Program-made: the position numbers and the translations under genes
Shown: in pieces, positions 52,701 to 63,856 of the stretch
How positions within the stretch are numbered: position 1 is the first letter of the stretch
Layout of the letters: each line of letters begins with the position of its first letter
Notes under the pieces: generated by a model
What the model was told of the DNA's origin: nothing
Seen by the model: the letters and a program-made list of their open reading frames with translations, nothing else
The model's database searches: none
NCBI GenBank assembly: GCA_000733355.1
Contig: JNVV01000024.1
Coordinates: 135,181 to 199,180 of the forward strand
Direction: 5' to 3'
Length of the DNA stretch: 64,000 nt
Source: Falciphora oryzae
Taxonomy: Eukaryota; Ascomycota; Sordariomycetes; Magnaporthales; Magnaporthaceae

Positions 52701-52769
52701 GTTGTTGCCCAGGAGGGTAGCTTTGGTGCAAAGCTCGAGCAGAGCCGCTCTGCTCTTGTCGGGCACCAT
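49728..52769 (-). CDS. Large ankyrin-repeat protein
   Basis: This is a 1013-residue frame in one coding exon. The start is taken at 52769 (MVPDKSRAALLELC): the sequence before it has an intron-like end (CTGAC branch site, TTGCAG at about 52811) and then a short untranslated leader, so the longer frame from 52838 reads intron. Residues 1-150 form a helical domain (LLGNNISVRMLEFLSS, then DICRILWAIEAGLSE) similar in style to N-terminal domains of fungal STAND proteins. Residues 200-430 are Ser/Arg-rich and disordered, with DRDRDRDRDR from a hexanucleotide repeat. From about 450 to the end run some 14-16 ankyrin repeats (for example SPLALAVVDGKFELVQLLL, GKTALFEAINDGRVDIVQIL). No catalytic domain is visible; it is probably a scaffold. 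Confidence 0.88.
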   Translation of the reverse strand: MVPDKSRAALLELCTKATLLGNNISVRMLEFLSSVKHQPHGFKNLAQDFLDICRILWAIEAGLSECFRSGQHFPEDMVKELNSKFRQTNADFQVLDHMMFEFLEYENGGVGGKLRKGWRMMFAEKSIAKIRDSLGKSRDSLRMSALVFQWSLGNASPDGSIGSGYSGLAAALDRMAKGRPAVATPKTNEYQETMTGPAPILGPRLQSDLPKLPALPPTMASLSQSDDMAMIMRDDVEPPVLSRRDSLRSRDRDETRSTRSGRSGVGLRLGTENRSLYSDDRDRDRDRDRTALAHRRFDRRDDREDMPVMPSVSTKLSSASYNNSARRASTSRTVSDSGMTAAPSPQMRSMTESPNINSRISAREEIASLSNASHGHSRRTVHDDSASPGLTDSETLLDDMESLELNFNGPIKAIRVQADPQQMPRWSPRNKAPTGGNASSLRMALISAVQGQKHKMVEQLLDRGVSPETSPDTHVLREAVLNHDLESMRLLLRFSADPNSPDKDGVTPLFSAVESNYIAGANLLLKYGADPNLCAGPEPESPLALAVVDGKFELVQLLLMYGGDANHSLSCGNTTLIASIGKSTPKRIVALLLEYGADPNAKNSSGKTALFEAINDGRVDIVQILLDHDANPNLPGPKHMLWPATMQPACLKLLLARGADTRKAPGILELATSTNSAESVRILIAAGVDVNAKKDGVYTPLCTSIRDNRPDLFNMILAAGADPNVPSAEYPCFKCITHFRTQYLPQLIEAGADLSSPPGICEMAVKMNNIEGLRWLLNYGKADPNDKNEQGQTALTTAIREGRVEMAQILLAGGADATVRGEGWPVCMAVKQPEILRHLLPTLPDPRAFRGVMEMAVVANQLESVKLLLAAGVSVEDRNGGVFSPLTTAIREENKPIVLFLLDEGGADVNAPGEHLPIVKAIRRCVATGSHDIIKLLLERRADINRMYRGWNGVMQAVENGDPVVLKLLINHAGPRAVDLEAKDDDGRTAIDIAAGRGFREAVDILRAAKAAA
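51904..51936 (+). repeat. GGTCGC hexanucleotide repeat in coding sequence
   Basis: About five copies of GGTCGC encode an (Arg-Asp)n stretch on the minus strand inside the ankyrin gene. The in-frame unit means length changes keep the frame. Confidence 0.85.
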
Positions 52770-53206
52770 TTTGGATATCGATGAAGCCGCGGAGGCTCGA
52801 GAACTGCAACACGGAGGTGGTGTGAGGGGCCAAGCCAAGTCAGGCAGGCGGGGAGGTGGGTAGACTTTGTGCTAGGGCAGACGACGGATAAAGTCGGGAA
52901 ACGAAGGAACGAGGAACCAGGACGGGCGGGGAGGCAGGGGAAATACTCATTCAATGAGGGGAGGATGGGGGGGCGGGAGTGCCAGGGGGTTGGCCTTGGA
53001 GCTGGAGCAAGGGATGGATGGCCTCGACTGGCAAGACTCAATACGTAGTCCCGAGTCTGTGCTCCGCCAGGTGCTCCTGTGGCGCCCGGATTATGGACCC
53101 CTGCCTAGCTTGACGAGAGATGGTGGATGGGATGCCTGCATGGTCAAAGGATGAGCCTGCGAGGTACTTTGGTGGTGGCTTTCCTGGGCGTCAGGAAGCG
53201 GAGAGG

Positions 53207-53260
53207 GAAGGCGGACCTGGCGAAGGCGGACCTGGCGAAGGCGGACCTGGCGAAGGCGAC
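53207..53260 (+). repeat. 15-bp minisatellite
   Basis: Three full copies and a partial fourth of GAAGGCGGACCTGGC, perfect at 53207-53251. It lies in non-coding sequence upstream of the ankyrin gene. Confidence 0.9.
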
Positions 53261-55644
53261 AAATTCACTACCTCGCTAGGCGCCTCTCCCCCTTATTGGC
53301 GGCGCCGAGAGGTAACGAACGGCTGCAGGCCGCCTTTTCGGACTGAACTCCGGACCGGCCTACAGCCACGCCGGCGCTGCGAGTCAGTCGTTCGTGGCAG
53401 GGGCTATATGTTAGCTTCCCGCGCATAGCCAGCGGTGATTGCTACCGAGATAGGTAAGCCTGTGGGTGATTTGTGAGGAGATTCTCTGCATCCTACGCGA
53501 GCCCCGGGGCTCCCGTACCTCCCATCTCTGTGTATGCCCCGTATGTATGCTTACCATCGGGCGCTTTGACGTTGGAGCATGTAGCCGAGTAGACGCTGAG
53601 CGGAAGCCTGCAGGACCGCCCCTGTTTGGTGGTGACGCAGAGCCAGTCCCGAGGCTCTCATTGGATATCTTGGCAGATGAGATTTCCGGGCTATTGACAG
53701 CCGTCGCGGGACAATGGGGAGGATGTAATTCGCATTGAAAACTACCGACAACGCCGCCTGGGTGAGTGTCTGTGTTTCGGCATCCTCCTCCTTGACGGCT
53801 GAACACGATGCGGCGAGACATGCAGCGGGGAGATGGCTGAACGGACAGGGGTGGCGAGGGTACTACCCTCGGGAGCAGACGGGAGTGAAAACATCAACCA
53901 GATGGGATATCTTGCTGATTCCATTCCATGTCTGGCGAGGAAGATTCGAGCCAGGGGAATAGAAGGCTGGCGGGAAGGGAGGAACCTCTCTGAAGCTTCA
54001 CACCGTCTCCCTCGCGCACTTTCGCCACATGGATGGCGAGGTGGATTGAGGGACTTCGGGGCGCGCGCAGGCGGGGTGGCGGCCACATGAGAACCAATGA
54101 TGCAAGAAGTCGGCTCATGTCTCAAAAGAGCCTGAAAGGCTGGAACTGCCGGCTGTCACACTTGGGACCGCCTCTCTCGATGCCTGCCAAGCGAGAAGAA
54201 AAACCCACCATCGGGCGCCGCGCTAGCACCAACATCAGACGGCCTCGCAAGCAGAGGGCGCATCGGGCGAGAGGAGGCCATAGCGTTGTGGGCAGAAAAA
54301 AAACTATAGTCTTTTTTTCTTTTGTGCCGATGATGATGCCACCGGCAAACTGGCCGGGGGGTTCCCACGGTCCTTGCGCCCAGCCTAGCTGGGCGTTAGT
54401 CTTCCTGCTGCCCCTCCTGTCATCAGCCAGGTGCCCCCCCGCCCTGGCCGCTTGACCCGATGTGGTAAAAGGCAGACGAGGTCATGTCCGTGTCCTCTGG
54501 GTGCGGAAGCAAAGCGCGTAGAAAACTTGTTCAAGCCGGTAGCCCGGCATCTGTCATGGCACCGGAGGGGAATGAGGCAAAAGCGGCTGGTGTCGGGTCC
54601 AGGCTCAGAAGCAGAGCGGGGGAGGAGGATCGAAAGAGACAGGGGAGGGGGCAGCAGGAGGGGAGGAGGGGGAGGGGATCTGCTAGTGCTGCCCACGGTG
54701 ACTTTCTACTGAGATGAAGCGTCTGTGGGTACTCGGCAGTGACGCGACGCAGAAGCTGTGCTTTCTTCCTTGCTTGCCCGCTTGCTTGCTTGGGCCTGTC
54801 TTGTCCTTGGACTCGGACGGTGCCAGCCCAGCACAACGTCCATATGTGGCCATACGAGGATAGATTTCCGATCGAGGCCCCTGGGACGAGAATCGGGTGC
54901 AGGGGGAGGCGCAATATTGCTTGTCAGCTGAAATGCAGCACCGGCGGGGAGGACAGAGCACAGGCGCTAGGCGTTGGTTGGTGGAGCCAATGGCGGGAGG
55001 GCAAAAGGGAGTGCCGGAAGTCGAATTGGGACGACGGGATGCAAAACAATCGAATTGCCCTTCTCTTTTGATGACATTTAGAGGGCTGAGCTTGGTAGCT
55101 GGGATGGCAGTTGCTGGGGCTTGGGAGGGAGGAGCAATCGAGTCAAGGTGGCCGTCACGTGGCAGTCCCCATCTGTTCTTCTCTGCTAGGTCCTTTTGGC
55201 TCTCCACTTCCATTGTCGGAGCGGAAATGGAGTGGGGAAGAAGGCCGGCAGACCAGGTACTGCAACGAGTCGTGTTCTTTATTTAGAACGTTGACTTGTT
55301 TCTTTTTTTTTTTTTTTTCTTCTCTTCCTTTTTCCCCTGTCTTCATTGGTATTGCATGTTTGCGTCTGCACGTTGCGGACGCATGGAACCGACTTCACCG
55401 TGGATGCGCTCCATCGTAGATTTTCTCGCCCAGCCACCTCAACGGTGTGTGGTGTTTCGGCCGCCAGGTCAACCAGATCTCAAAAACTCGATCGTGAATT
55501 CAATTGGCCAATGCATCTCGTGTCCCTCAATGCCGCCGTTGCCCGCACTTGGCATCGCGTCGCCTTCTGCAGCAAGCGGGCCCGCAATAACTCCTGAATG
55601 TTGATCCCCAAACAAGCAGCGCCCCACAGTCATGGAAGTTGCAA

Positions 55645-55692
55645 AAGAGAGAAGAGAGAGAGAGAGGAGAGAGAGAGAGAAAAAAAAAAAAA
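55645..55692 (+). repeat. GA-rich microsatellite with A tract
   Basis: An imperfect (AG)n run ending in 13 A. It lies about 350 bp before the channel gene start and is probably part of the promoter or leader. Confidence 0.85.
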
Positions 55693-55851
55693 GGGGGTCG
55701 AGTTCAATCGCTCGACTGCCGATCGAATAACGGCCTGTGGTTTTCTCCGAGGCACAGACAACTCGCAGACAAGCAATTCTCGGGAAGACCAGCTACTCCC
55801 CAACCGCGACCCGATCCGAACTGACCTCCAAACAACGAACGGCCAGCAACG

Positions 55852-55889
55852 ACAACAACAACAACAACAACAGCAGCAGCAGCAGCAGC
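55852..55889 (+). repeat. CAA/CAG trinucleotide repeat
   Basis: About seven CAA followed by six CAG units in the leader of the channel gene, in no frame that joins the coding sequence convincingly. Confidence 0.85.
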
Positions 55890-56046
55890 TTGGTCATGTC
55901 TGTGGCTTCGTCGGCTGGTCGCTAGCAGTCCTCCGCCCGGCAAACGCCGTTCTCCGCCTGTTCTGGACATGCACCGGACGAGCATTGGTTCAGCGCCGCA
56001 CGACAATGATCTGGCCAGAAGGCGATTCGACCGCCGCCACGCTTCA

Positions 56047-58890
56047 ATGCCGTCGAGATCGAGGCTGCGCTGGCTGTTCGCCCTCTCCCTTGCCGCCTGC
56101 AGCCCTCCCCCAACTGCCCACGCCGCTTACGTGCAGTACCTGCCATGTGACGTCGTGGACGGCACCGTCGCCAACACCAATGCCACCAACGGGACCGCCA
56201 GACTCGTTGCCAGGGTCCAGACCATCGATGCGAGCCTCCTTCCTGCCCCCGCCGAATCGAACGCCGGAGCCGGCAACGGCCACCGGCTGCATCTGACCCT
56301 CAACCTCAACCCCAAGGCCAACCCGCCCTGTGCGGACCAAGCGAGCCGGCCCTGGAACTTGTCTCTCGGCGTCACCGCGCTGGGACTGTCACAATCGAGC
56401 AGCGGCAGACCCGAAAACGCTTCTTGTTTTCTGCCGCCTTACCCACCAGACGTGTTCGTGAACCCTCCCCAGTCTTCCCGAAGCCCGCCACAGAACCAAT
56501 AGCTAATCATACGCATCTTTCTCACTCCGCAGCCCTAAACCCCCCGACCTCGGACCCGACTTGTTGATGAACGCCCATCTCGATATTGGCCCATTAGGTG
56601 TGCTCCCGACGTTTGCCTTGCGAGTATCGTTCGAGCCTGGCCCAGATGGATCCAGACCGCCAAGCTGCGTGTACGCCGAGGTCACCCCGCGGCTCTCCGA
56701 TGCCATAGCACTCACGGCGCGAATCGTTCCTATCCTCATCTTTGCCCTGGTGGTCGTCTCGGGTTTCCTCACAACCGTTTATAAACAGCCGATAGTGGTA
56801 GACGCTGCGCATAGCCGCTGGGCGGGCCAGGTACCGCTGCAGGAGAATCCGGCGCCTCCGCCGGCCAGAGCGGTCCTCCCCGGCGTGGGAGACTGCCTAC
56901 TGCACCTGCAGTTCATATTTCTCATGGGCGCCCTGACGGTCCGATACCCCGGCTTCTACCAGCCTGTTGTCAGCAAAACAAACTGGGCCGTCCTCTTCAG
57001 TCCTAGTGGCCCCATCGGCGTGCAACAAGTCTACGATGGCATCGCCGACGGCATTTACCAGATCAACGGTACCCTCACCGGCACCGACGGCGTTGCTCTC
57101 CTGTCTCAAGTCTCAGGAACTCCGATGACGACCTACGTGTTTTGGAACATGCTCCTTCTGGCCGGCCTCGTCGCCATTGCTGTCACGCTGGTGCTCAAGA
57201 TCTCCCCAATGGTGCCGTCCATCCGTGCCAAGTTCACCGCCTCGCCCGATGCCGAGGCGCGGCCGCACCAGACTGCCACGCGCACAACGTGGAACGTGCT
57301 TCGAGTTGTCTTCAGCTATTTTCTGCAGCCCTTGGTTGCAATCCTGACCTACCAGCTTGCCAACCAGGTTCTACCGGTGGGGCAGCTGGTATTGGTCGTG
57401 GCGCTGATGGTGCTAGTGATAGGTGCCATCGCGTGGATGACAGGTACCGCTCCCTCGAATCAGCTCGGGACTCTGCTGCTCGGCGGCTCCAAGAAGAAGT
57501 ACCGCTCTCTCCGTCAGGGCGCTGGTAATAATGACCAAGCGGGCGGGGAAAGGGGCTATCGTCGGTTCGATAGCCGTGCCATCTTCACCATAATATTCTT
57601 CGTGGTTGCCTTCATAAGGGGCGCCATGATCGGAGGAGTCCAGTTCAACCCAATAGGCCAGCTCGCCGTCCTGGCTCTGCTTGAGTTTGTCCTCCTCGCC
57701 AGTACGGTGATACTGAACCCCTTCCCCAGTTTCGCCCTGGTCTTCACCTGTTCCTGCCTTGCCCGACTGGCCGTTGTGGTCCTTACCATCGTCTTCCTGC
57801 CTCAGCTGCGCGCCGATATCGGAACTAGAATGGCCGTGGGGTATTCTATCTTGGCCATTCACGCCGCAGTGTTGTTCTTCGCGTGCGCGCTGCCTGCAGT
57901 GCTGCGCTTGGCGCGGGTTTGGTTTAGCAACATGGCGGTGTTTGACGAACCTGAGGTGAGCAAGCCCGGACCCCTACCTACATAGAGCCAGATACCGTGC
58001 ATGTGATGCTCTCTCAGGCCAGCCGTCGCTAACTCTTATTACGTGGTACTCTTGAATAGATCTATGGTGTTAGTCAGCTCACCCGCCGTCGAACGAACTA
58101 CTTCAACGGCCTCCGCACTCCAGAGCCGGCCCGCACCGGTGGTCGGCCCTCCATGGACCCGCGAGCCCCCGCCACTCCGCTTCTCTCTCCGCACAGCCCT
58201 CACAACTCAGCTGATGCAGGCATCTCGGTCACCGTCCGCACCGTTCCACAACACCACGCCTTCCGTGCCCCGCGCGCTCGACCCTCGCTGGCATCTCTGT
58301 CATCGTATGCTGGAGGCCTGACCCCGCTGGATCCGGCCTGCAGTAATACTAACGGCAACCATCCGCGATCGCCGCTCACACCCGTGAGCAACGACCCGTC
58401 CGCGCGCCTGCTGTCCTCGCAGCATCGACAACCATCCCCAGACCCTACCAGCAAAAACAAGCCGCAGCGACGACACTCATCAGACTCGGTCCGCTCCGAG
58501 GGGACCCTCGTCGGCACTGAGCCACCAGTGCCGCTTCAAAAGGCACATGCACCTCTAGCGCCGCGGTGGAAGGACTACTCGTTCCGGGAGGCCGACCTGT
58601 ACTACGGGACGCCACCCCCGGACGATGAGGATGATGATGGCAAGGAGGTCCGCGGTGGCGGCCCGTCGTCATCGTCACTGTCATCCCGCCCCAAGAAGCC
58701 GACTGTCTGGGTCCAGCTGGCGACCCGGAGGACCGCCTCTGCGGGCAACAACGGCGGCAGCAGCGACGGCGGGAGCAAGAAGGGGTTTGAGGTTCGAAGG
58801 CCGCCGAGGCCTCCGGGCATGGCGCCTTCCCAGGTTTCCCCGGCACCACCATCTGCCCCACCCCCAGCTGCTTCTTCCAATTCACATTGA
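56047..58890 (+). CDS. Flc / TRP-like membrane channel protein
   Basis: Three exons (56047-56453, 56533-57955, 58060-58890) join to 886 residues. The start at 56047 gives a clean signal peptide (LRWLFALSLAACSPPPTAHA); an upstream in-frame ATG at 55969 would bury it. A short lumenal ML-like domain with Cys and N-glycosylation sites follows, then about nine hydrophobic membrane segments from IVPILIFALVVVSGFL to SILAIHAAVLFFACALPAVL, with conserved GVGDCLLHLQFIFL and TTYVFWNMLLLAGLV. The C-terminal 270 residues are cytosolic, Ser/Pro-rich and disordered. This layout fits the fungal Flc (Pkd2-related, TRP-like) family tied to calcium and wall integrity. Exon 1 uses an unusual GTTCGT donor, the only one that keeps phase, so that junction is less certain than the second (GTGAGC...TAG). 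Confidence 0.85.
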
Positions 58891-60411
58891 GGCTTCATTA
58901 CCTCTCTCCCAAGATGTTATACGTGATATGTTAAATGTACCCGAACCATGTACATACTGTATGCGTCTGGTGTTTTCATACTTGTTTGGCTTTTATGGGA
59001 TTCCTTTTAGATCGGGTTTATAGGATGGGTCTGGGGCAATGAACTCCCGGAGAGGCGTGCACAGTTTGCACCATAGAAGCCTGGAGTTTTTTTTTTTTTG
59101 TTTTTTTTTTTTTGCATTATAATTTAGCGTTCTTCATTTTCTTCCACTTTGTGCCCCCTGTTTTTGCTCTGATTCTTCCCTCTGCGCGGTTCACTGGCGC
59201 CATATCTGCGTGTTTACCTCATCTTCTCAGCTCACCCACCAACTAATATCAGCAGCAGAGAACTATTGCAACGCTCTGACTGTAGAGACGTCAGGCCTCT
59301 TGCGGACGGAATCGAGCTCGATTTGCAGCACGGCCCGAAGTCTGTGCCTCCTTCTTTAGTTTTGGCAACAATTTCCACGAGCGCTGTGGCGCAGCCACAA
59401 ACCCGGGGACAAAGGAACAATTCCCGGGAGCGAGGGATCCAATCCTGTCTCGGTTCGTCTTCCCCGCGAAACGCGTCGCGCGTGCGCGAAAGCCGAGAAT
59501 AATGACAGACGCGTTTGTCTTCATCCGATAGGAAACGATGGCTCGGCGCCGGGGCCAGTCGGGAGGCAGGCCTTGCAGCCAGGCTGCGGACCGACACACG
59601 AGAGATATCGATTATCGATCAGAAAGGTGCGCAGTCGACTGCGCAGCATTGTCAGACACAGTAAGTCGGCCAGGGTACCTCGCAGACCTGGCTGATCTGG
59701 CCAATCATGTCTTCTGATTCTCATCGGGAGCACTGTCGCTGCGCCCCGCATTGCGCCCTGGCAAGGATATTTTTGAGGATCGACTCCCCGATTCGGCCAA
59801 GTGCCGGTCCAATATTTGGTGCTCCGCCGTCTTCCGTTTGGTCGTGGGCCTGGTTCTCCCCAGCTTGAGCTCTGTGCAGCATTTCGTGCCGCTCGCAGCC
59901 AAGAACTGCGCCGGCCAACAATCGATGTTGGGCCACCTCCAGAGCAGCCCTCCCGAGTGGATCTCTACACGCAACAGGAAACCCCAGGTCCCTTGCTCCA
60001 CCACCGCTGCGGCACCCGCTGCGACCCTGACTGGGTTCGCACCATTCTGCCGGCAGCCGCTGTGTTACAGCCCTGCTTGCTTACTCTGGCCTGACTGCTC
60101 CCCATGGAGCCTCGCAGGCTGCGATGGCGCCAACGGTCCCGAGCCGCAGTCGGCGCCGCCCCGGGGGCCCAGCCCGGCCGTCTGCTCTTAAGACCCCGTG
60201 GTCCCTGTTGCCCGGGGAATCGTAGGCAGTGGCGAAACGAGACAGAGAACAACCCGAAGCCTAGTCGCTTGAACGCCCTTCGAGATCCTCTTCAAGAGAG
60301 TGGACCCCACACCAGACCATCTCGTCTCAACAGGAGAGACGATAGACTACCGACCAACCGACCGACCTAAACCACCAACACCATACGATAATCGACCATC
60401 CCGACGCAACA
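58891..60411. other. Spacer between channel and adhesin genes
   Basis: 1.5 kb with the channel 3' UTR, T tracts of 12-14 nt at about 59088-59114, and the 5' flank of the adhesin-like gene, ending in an A/C-rich leader (ACCAACCGACCGACC type). No gene was seen. Confidence 0.5.
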
Positions 60412-63400
60412 ATGCGTTCGTTCTTCATCCTGGCCGCCGTGGCCATCGGCGCGACCAGCGCCACCCAGTACCCCAACTGTGTAAGTCAACGAAGAATTCG
60501 ATCCTCGCGGCCTTTGGCGAGCTCTCTCCCGCGGCGCCCGTTCCTCGCCTACCCGAACCCGACTCGAAGATCCACCGGCGCGATATGAGACAACGAGAGA
60601 CGTGAACAAGACTAACCACGCACCCTGGCCCCAACAAAAGGAGCACGACAACTGCTACCGCAACATGATTGACGCCAGGTTCAGCGCCGCCGTTAAGGAC
60701 TGGTGCCCCAAGTTCCTTGGCTCCCAGTCCAACAACGCGGGCGATATCCACAAGGATATCACCAACTGCGGCGGCGACGTGAAGCGTGTCAGCTCCGCCT
60801 GCTCGTGCATCACCTACTCGGCTACCTACAAGCCCACCAGCGCGACGTCACAAAGCAGCAGCAGCACGCCGCCGCCAGTCACGACCACCGCGGCTTCTTC
60901 GAGCGGCTCGAGCAGCAGCTCATCGTCTAAGCCGACCTCGACGACTGCCATCAGCACGAGCAGCTCCAGCAGCAGCTCCAGCTCGACGTCGAGCAAGCCA
61001 ACCACTACCAGCAGCTCTAGCTCAACATCGAGCAAGCCTACCACCACTAGCAGCGGCTCTTCCCACACTACGCGCATGACAACAAAGACCATCTGCAGAA
61101 CGGAGCGCAAGACCGTCACGGAATGCCCGCCCGGCAAGCCCAACTGTCCCGGCAACTCTAAGACCGCCTCGGTCGTTCTGGTGACGATCCCCATCACAAC
61201 CACAGTCTGCCCAGTCACTGAGACCGGCACCAGCGCCACTCCAGCACCGACGACGGCAAGCTCCTCGGGCTCTTCCTCGTCTTCGCCCTCCTCTAACAGG
61301 TCGTCCACCAACACGACCTCGTCAGCCACCACCATGTCAATGACCACTTCCACCGTTTACAACAACGTTGTCAAGACCGTCACTGTCTGTCCGGCTTCAC
61401 GCAAGGACTGTCCTGAGAGGGAGAAAACCACCTCGCTTTCTACGACCAAGGAATTTGTCAGGACTACCGTTGTCCCTTGCTCCCCCAAGCACGAGGCCAC
61501 CTCCTCGTCTTCATCCTCGACCTCTTCTGGCTCTACCTCCTCTTCCTCGTCCCACACCACTTCCCGTTCGAACTCTACGATGACAACTTCTTCCTCTACC
61601 TCTTCTCGCTACTCGAACTCGACGACCTCTTCGACTACCACCACCAGCCGTGCCACCAGTACACCCTGCACGATCTACACAACCAAAGCGAAGACGACAA
61701 CGAGTTGCATGATGACCATGTTTGGCAAGTGTGTGGGTAATCCAGTTACAAGGACTACCAGCGAATCCTTTGCGGTGAAGACAACGTCTTGTGCTGTTAA
61801 TTCGGCGACTACTACTACTAGCTCATCTAGCGGCAGCAGCTCCCCGACCACGACGGCCCCTGTCTCCTCAACGACGTCGACGATTTACTCTACTCAGGTA
61901 AGTACTGTAACGGAGTGCCCGCCTGCTAAGAAGGACTGCCCTCTCCGTGAAAAGAAGACCCACGTGGTCACGAAGACCTTTGCGATTTCCACGACCGTGT
62001 GCCCGATTACCTCGAAGGCGTCCTCTAGCTCTTCCAGCTCCTCGGGATCAACCACGTCCTACTCCAACAGCACCACTTCCCACGCCACTTCGAGGTACTC
62101 CAACAGCACCACGAGCGCCACTACGACGAGCCCTCCGAGGTCGACCACCTCGACTATCTACACGACCCGAGTCAGCACCATTTCAGCCTGCCCTCCTAAC
62201 AAGAAGGATTGCCCGCTCCGAGAAAAGACGTCCTCCAAGGTCGTTACCGAAACGATTGTTCTTTCGACCACTGTGTGCCCCGTCACAACGACCTCTAGCT
62301 CGAAGAGCTCTTCCAGCTCCTCAAGCTCCTCGAGAGCGACGACTTCCTACTCCAACAGCACCACGAGCGCTACGACAACTAGCCCCCCATCCTCAACTAC
62401 CTCAACTATTTACACCACACGGGTCAGCACCGTCTCGGCCTGTCCGTCTGATAAGAAGGATTGCCCGCTTCGGGAAAAGACGTCATCAAAGGTGGTCACC
62501 GAAACGGTCGTCCTTTCGACTACTGTTTGCCCAGTCACCACGACTCCTAAGCCCTCTTCTTCGTCAAGTCACACGACGACCTCTAGCTCCCCTTCGCCAA
62601 CCCCCACAACCTCGATGTCTACCTCAACTATTTACACGACCCGGGTCAACACCGTGTCGGCCTGCCCTCCTGACAAGAAGGACTGCCCTCTCAACCAGAA
62701 GACCAAGTCGCTCGTCACCGAGGTTATTGTTCTTTCGACTACTATCTGCCCTATCACCATGACGCCTAGCCCTACGAAACCTAGCCCCTCGACGCCAGCT
62801 CCCGCGACAACCTCGATGACTACTTCTACCATTTACTCGACTCGGATAAACACTGTTTCGGCGTGCCCTCCTGACAAGAAGGGCTGCCCTGTGAACCAGC
62901 AGACCAAGTCCCTTGTTACCGAGGTTATCATTCTTTCGACGACTGTTTGCCCAATTACCACACCCTCTGCACCAACACCCACCACGACCTCTAGCTCGTC
63001 AACCATTTACAGCACCAGCATCAAGACGATCACTGCTTGCCCGTCGGATAAGCCAGACTGCCCACTCCGCGGTGGGAAGTCCTCCTCCTTGATCACGGAA
63101 ACGATTCCGATTGGCACGACCGTCTATGCGACTACTATCACACCCCCAACGTCTAGCGCCTCGAGCACTCCGAACACCTCTAACACGCCCACACCTTCTC
63201 CCTCAACGACCACGACGTCCACGAGGGTCTACGACTCAACCCACACTGGATACTCGACCTCGCTGCACACTACGAGCGCGTGTCCTGATGGTAAGAGCGA
63301 TTGCGCGTCCTCAGAGCGCACCATCGCCTCCATCATGACCTCGTCCTACGCCGTCACGACCTCAGTCGCGCCCGTGACCGAGGTGATCGTGGCGACCGTC

Positions 63401-63856
63401 TCACCCACGAACACCGTCACCAGCACCAGCACGTCCCCGGACACGACCACGACGTCGACCGCGGCGGGCGCGACCGTCGTCACGACCGTCTGGACCAGCA
63501 CCTCGACCAGCACCATGTACTCATCCACGGTCCGCGAGACCACCATGTGCCCGGATGGCAAGAGCGACTGCAATGCGTCGGAGAAGAAGACGTCCAAGAC
63601 GACCGAGAGCTCAGCCGTCGCGACCTCGACCAGCGAGACGGTCGTGACGGCCCTCAAGGCTAACGACGGCATGGGCGGCTGGACGACGCTGCAGACCAGC
63701 GCCACGGGCGGCGGCAACGGCGGCGGCAACAAGCCCGGTGCCACGGCCGGGTCGGGCCAGCGCTCGGCCGCATCGGGTCGCCTCGTCGGCGCCGGCTGCG
63801 CCGTGGGCGTCGCGCTCGCCACCGCGCTATTCTTGGTCACTTCGGCCTTTATCTAA
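60412..63856 (+). CDS. Ser/Thr-rich GPI adhesin-like protein with Cys repeats
   Basis: Exon 1 (60412-60480) and exon 2 (60641-63856) join across a 160-nt intron (GTAAGT, branch CTAAC, AAAAG) to 1094 residues. A signal peptide (MRSFFILAAVAIGATSA) leads into a small six-Cys N-terminal domain (PNCEHDNCYRN...CSCITY). The rest is mucin-like, with Ser/Thr/Pro linkers between about eleven modules of the form STIYTTRVSTVSACPPDKKD then CP and VVTETIVLSTTVCPVT. Modules 5 and 6 (about 62140-62300 and 62390-62545) are nearly identical. The C-terminal hydrophobic tail (CAVGVALATALFLVTSAFI) after Gly/Ser/Ala-rich sequence fits a GPI signal. It is probably a cell-wall adhesin or stalk protein. The assembly copy number should be treated with care. 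Confidence 0.88.

Larger units (their letters stand above)
52770..56046. other. 3.3-kb divergent region between ankyrin and channel genes
   Basis: This contains a 5' UTR intron end of the ankyrin gene (about 52811), a 15-bp minisatellite at 53.2 kb, T tracts near 55303, GA-rich and CAA/CAG repeats at 55.6-55.9 kb, and the leader of the channel gene. No convincing coding frame was found. Confidence 0.5.
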
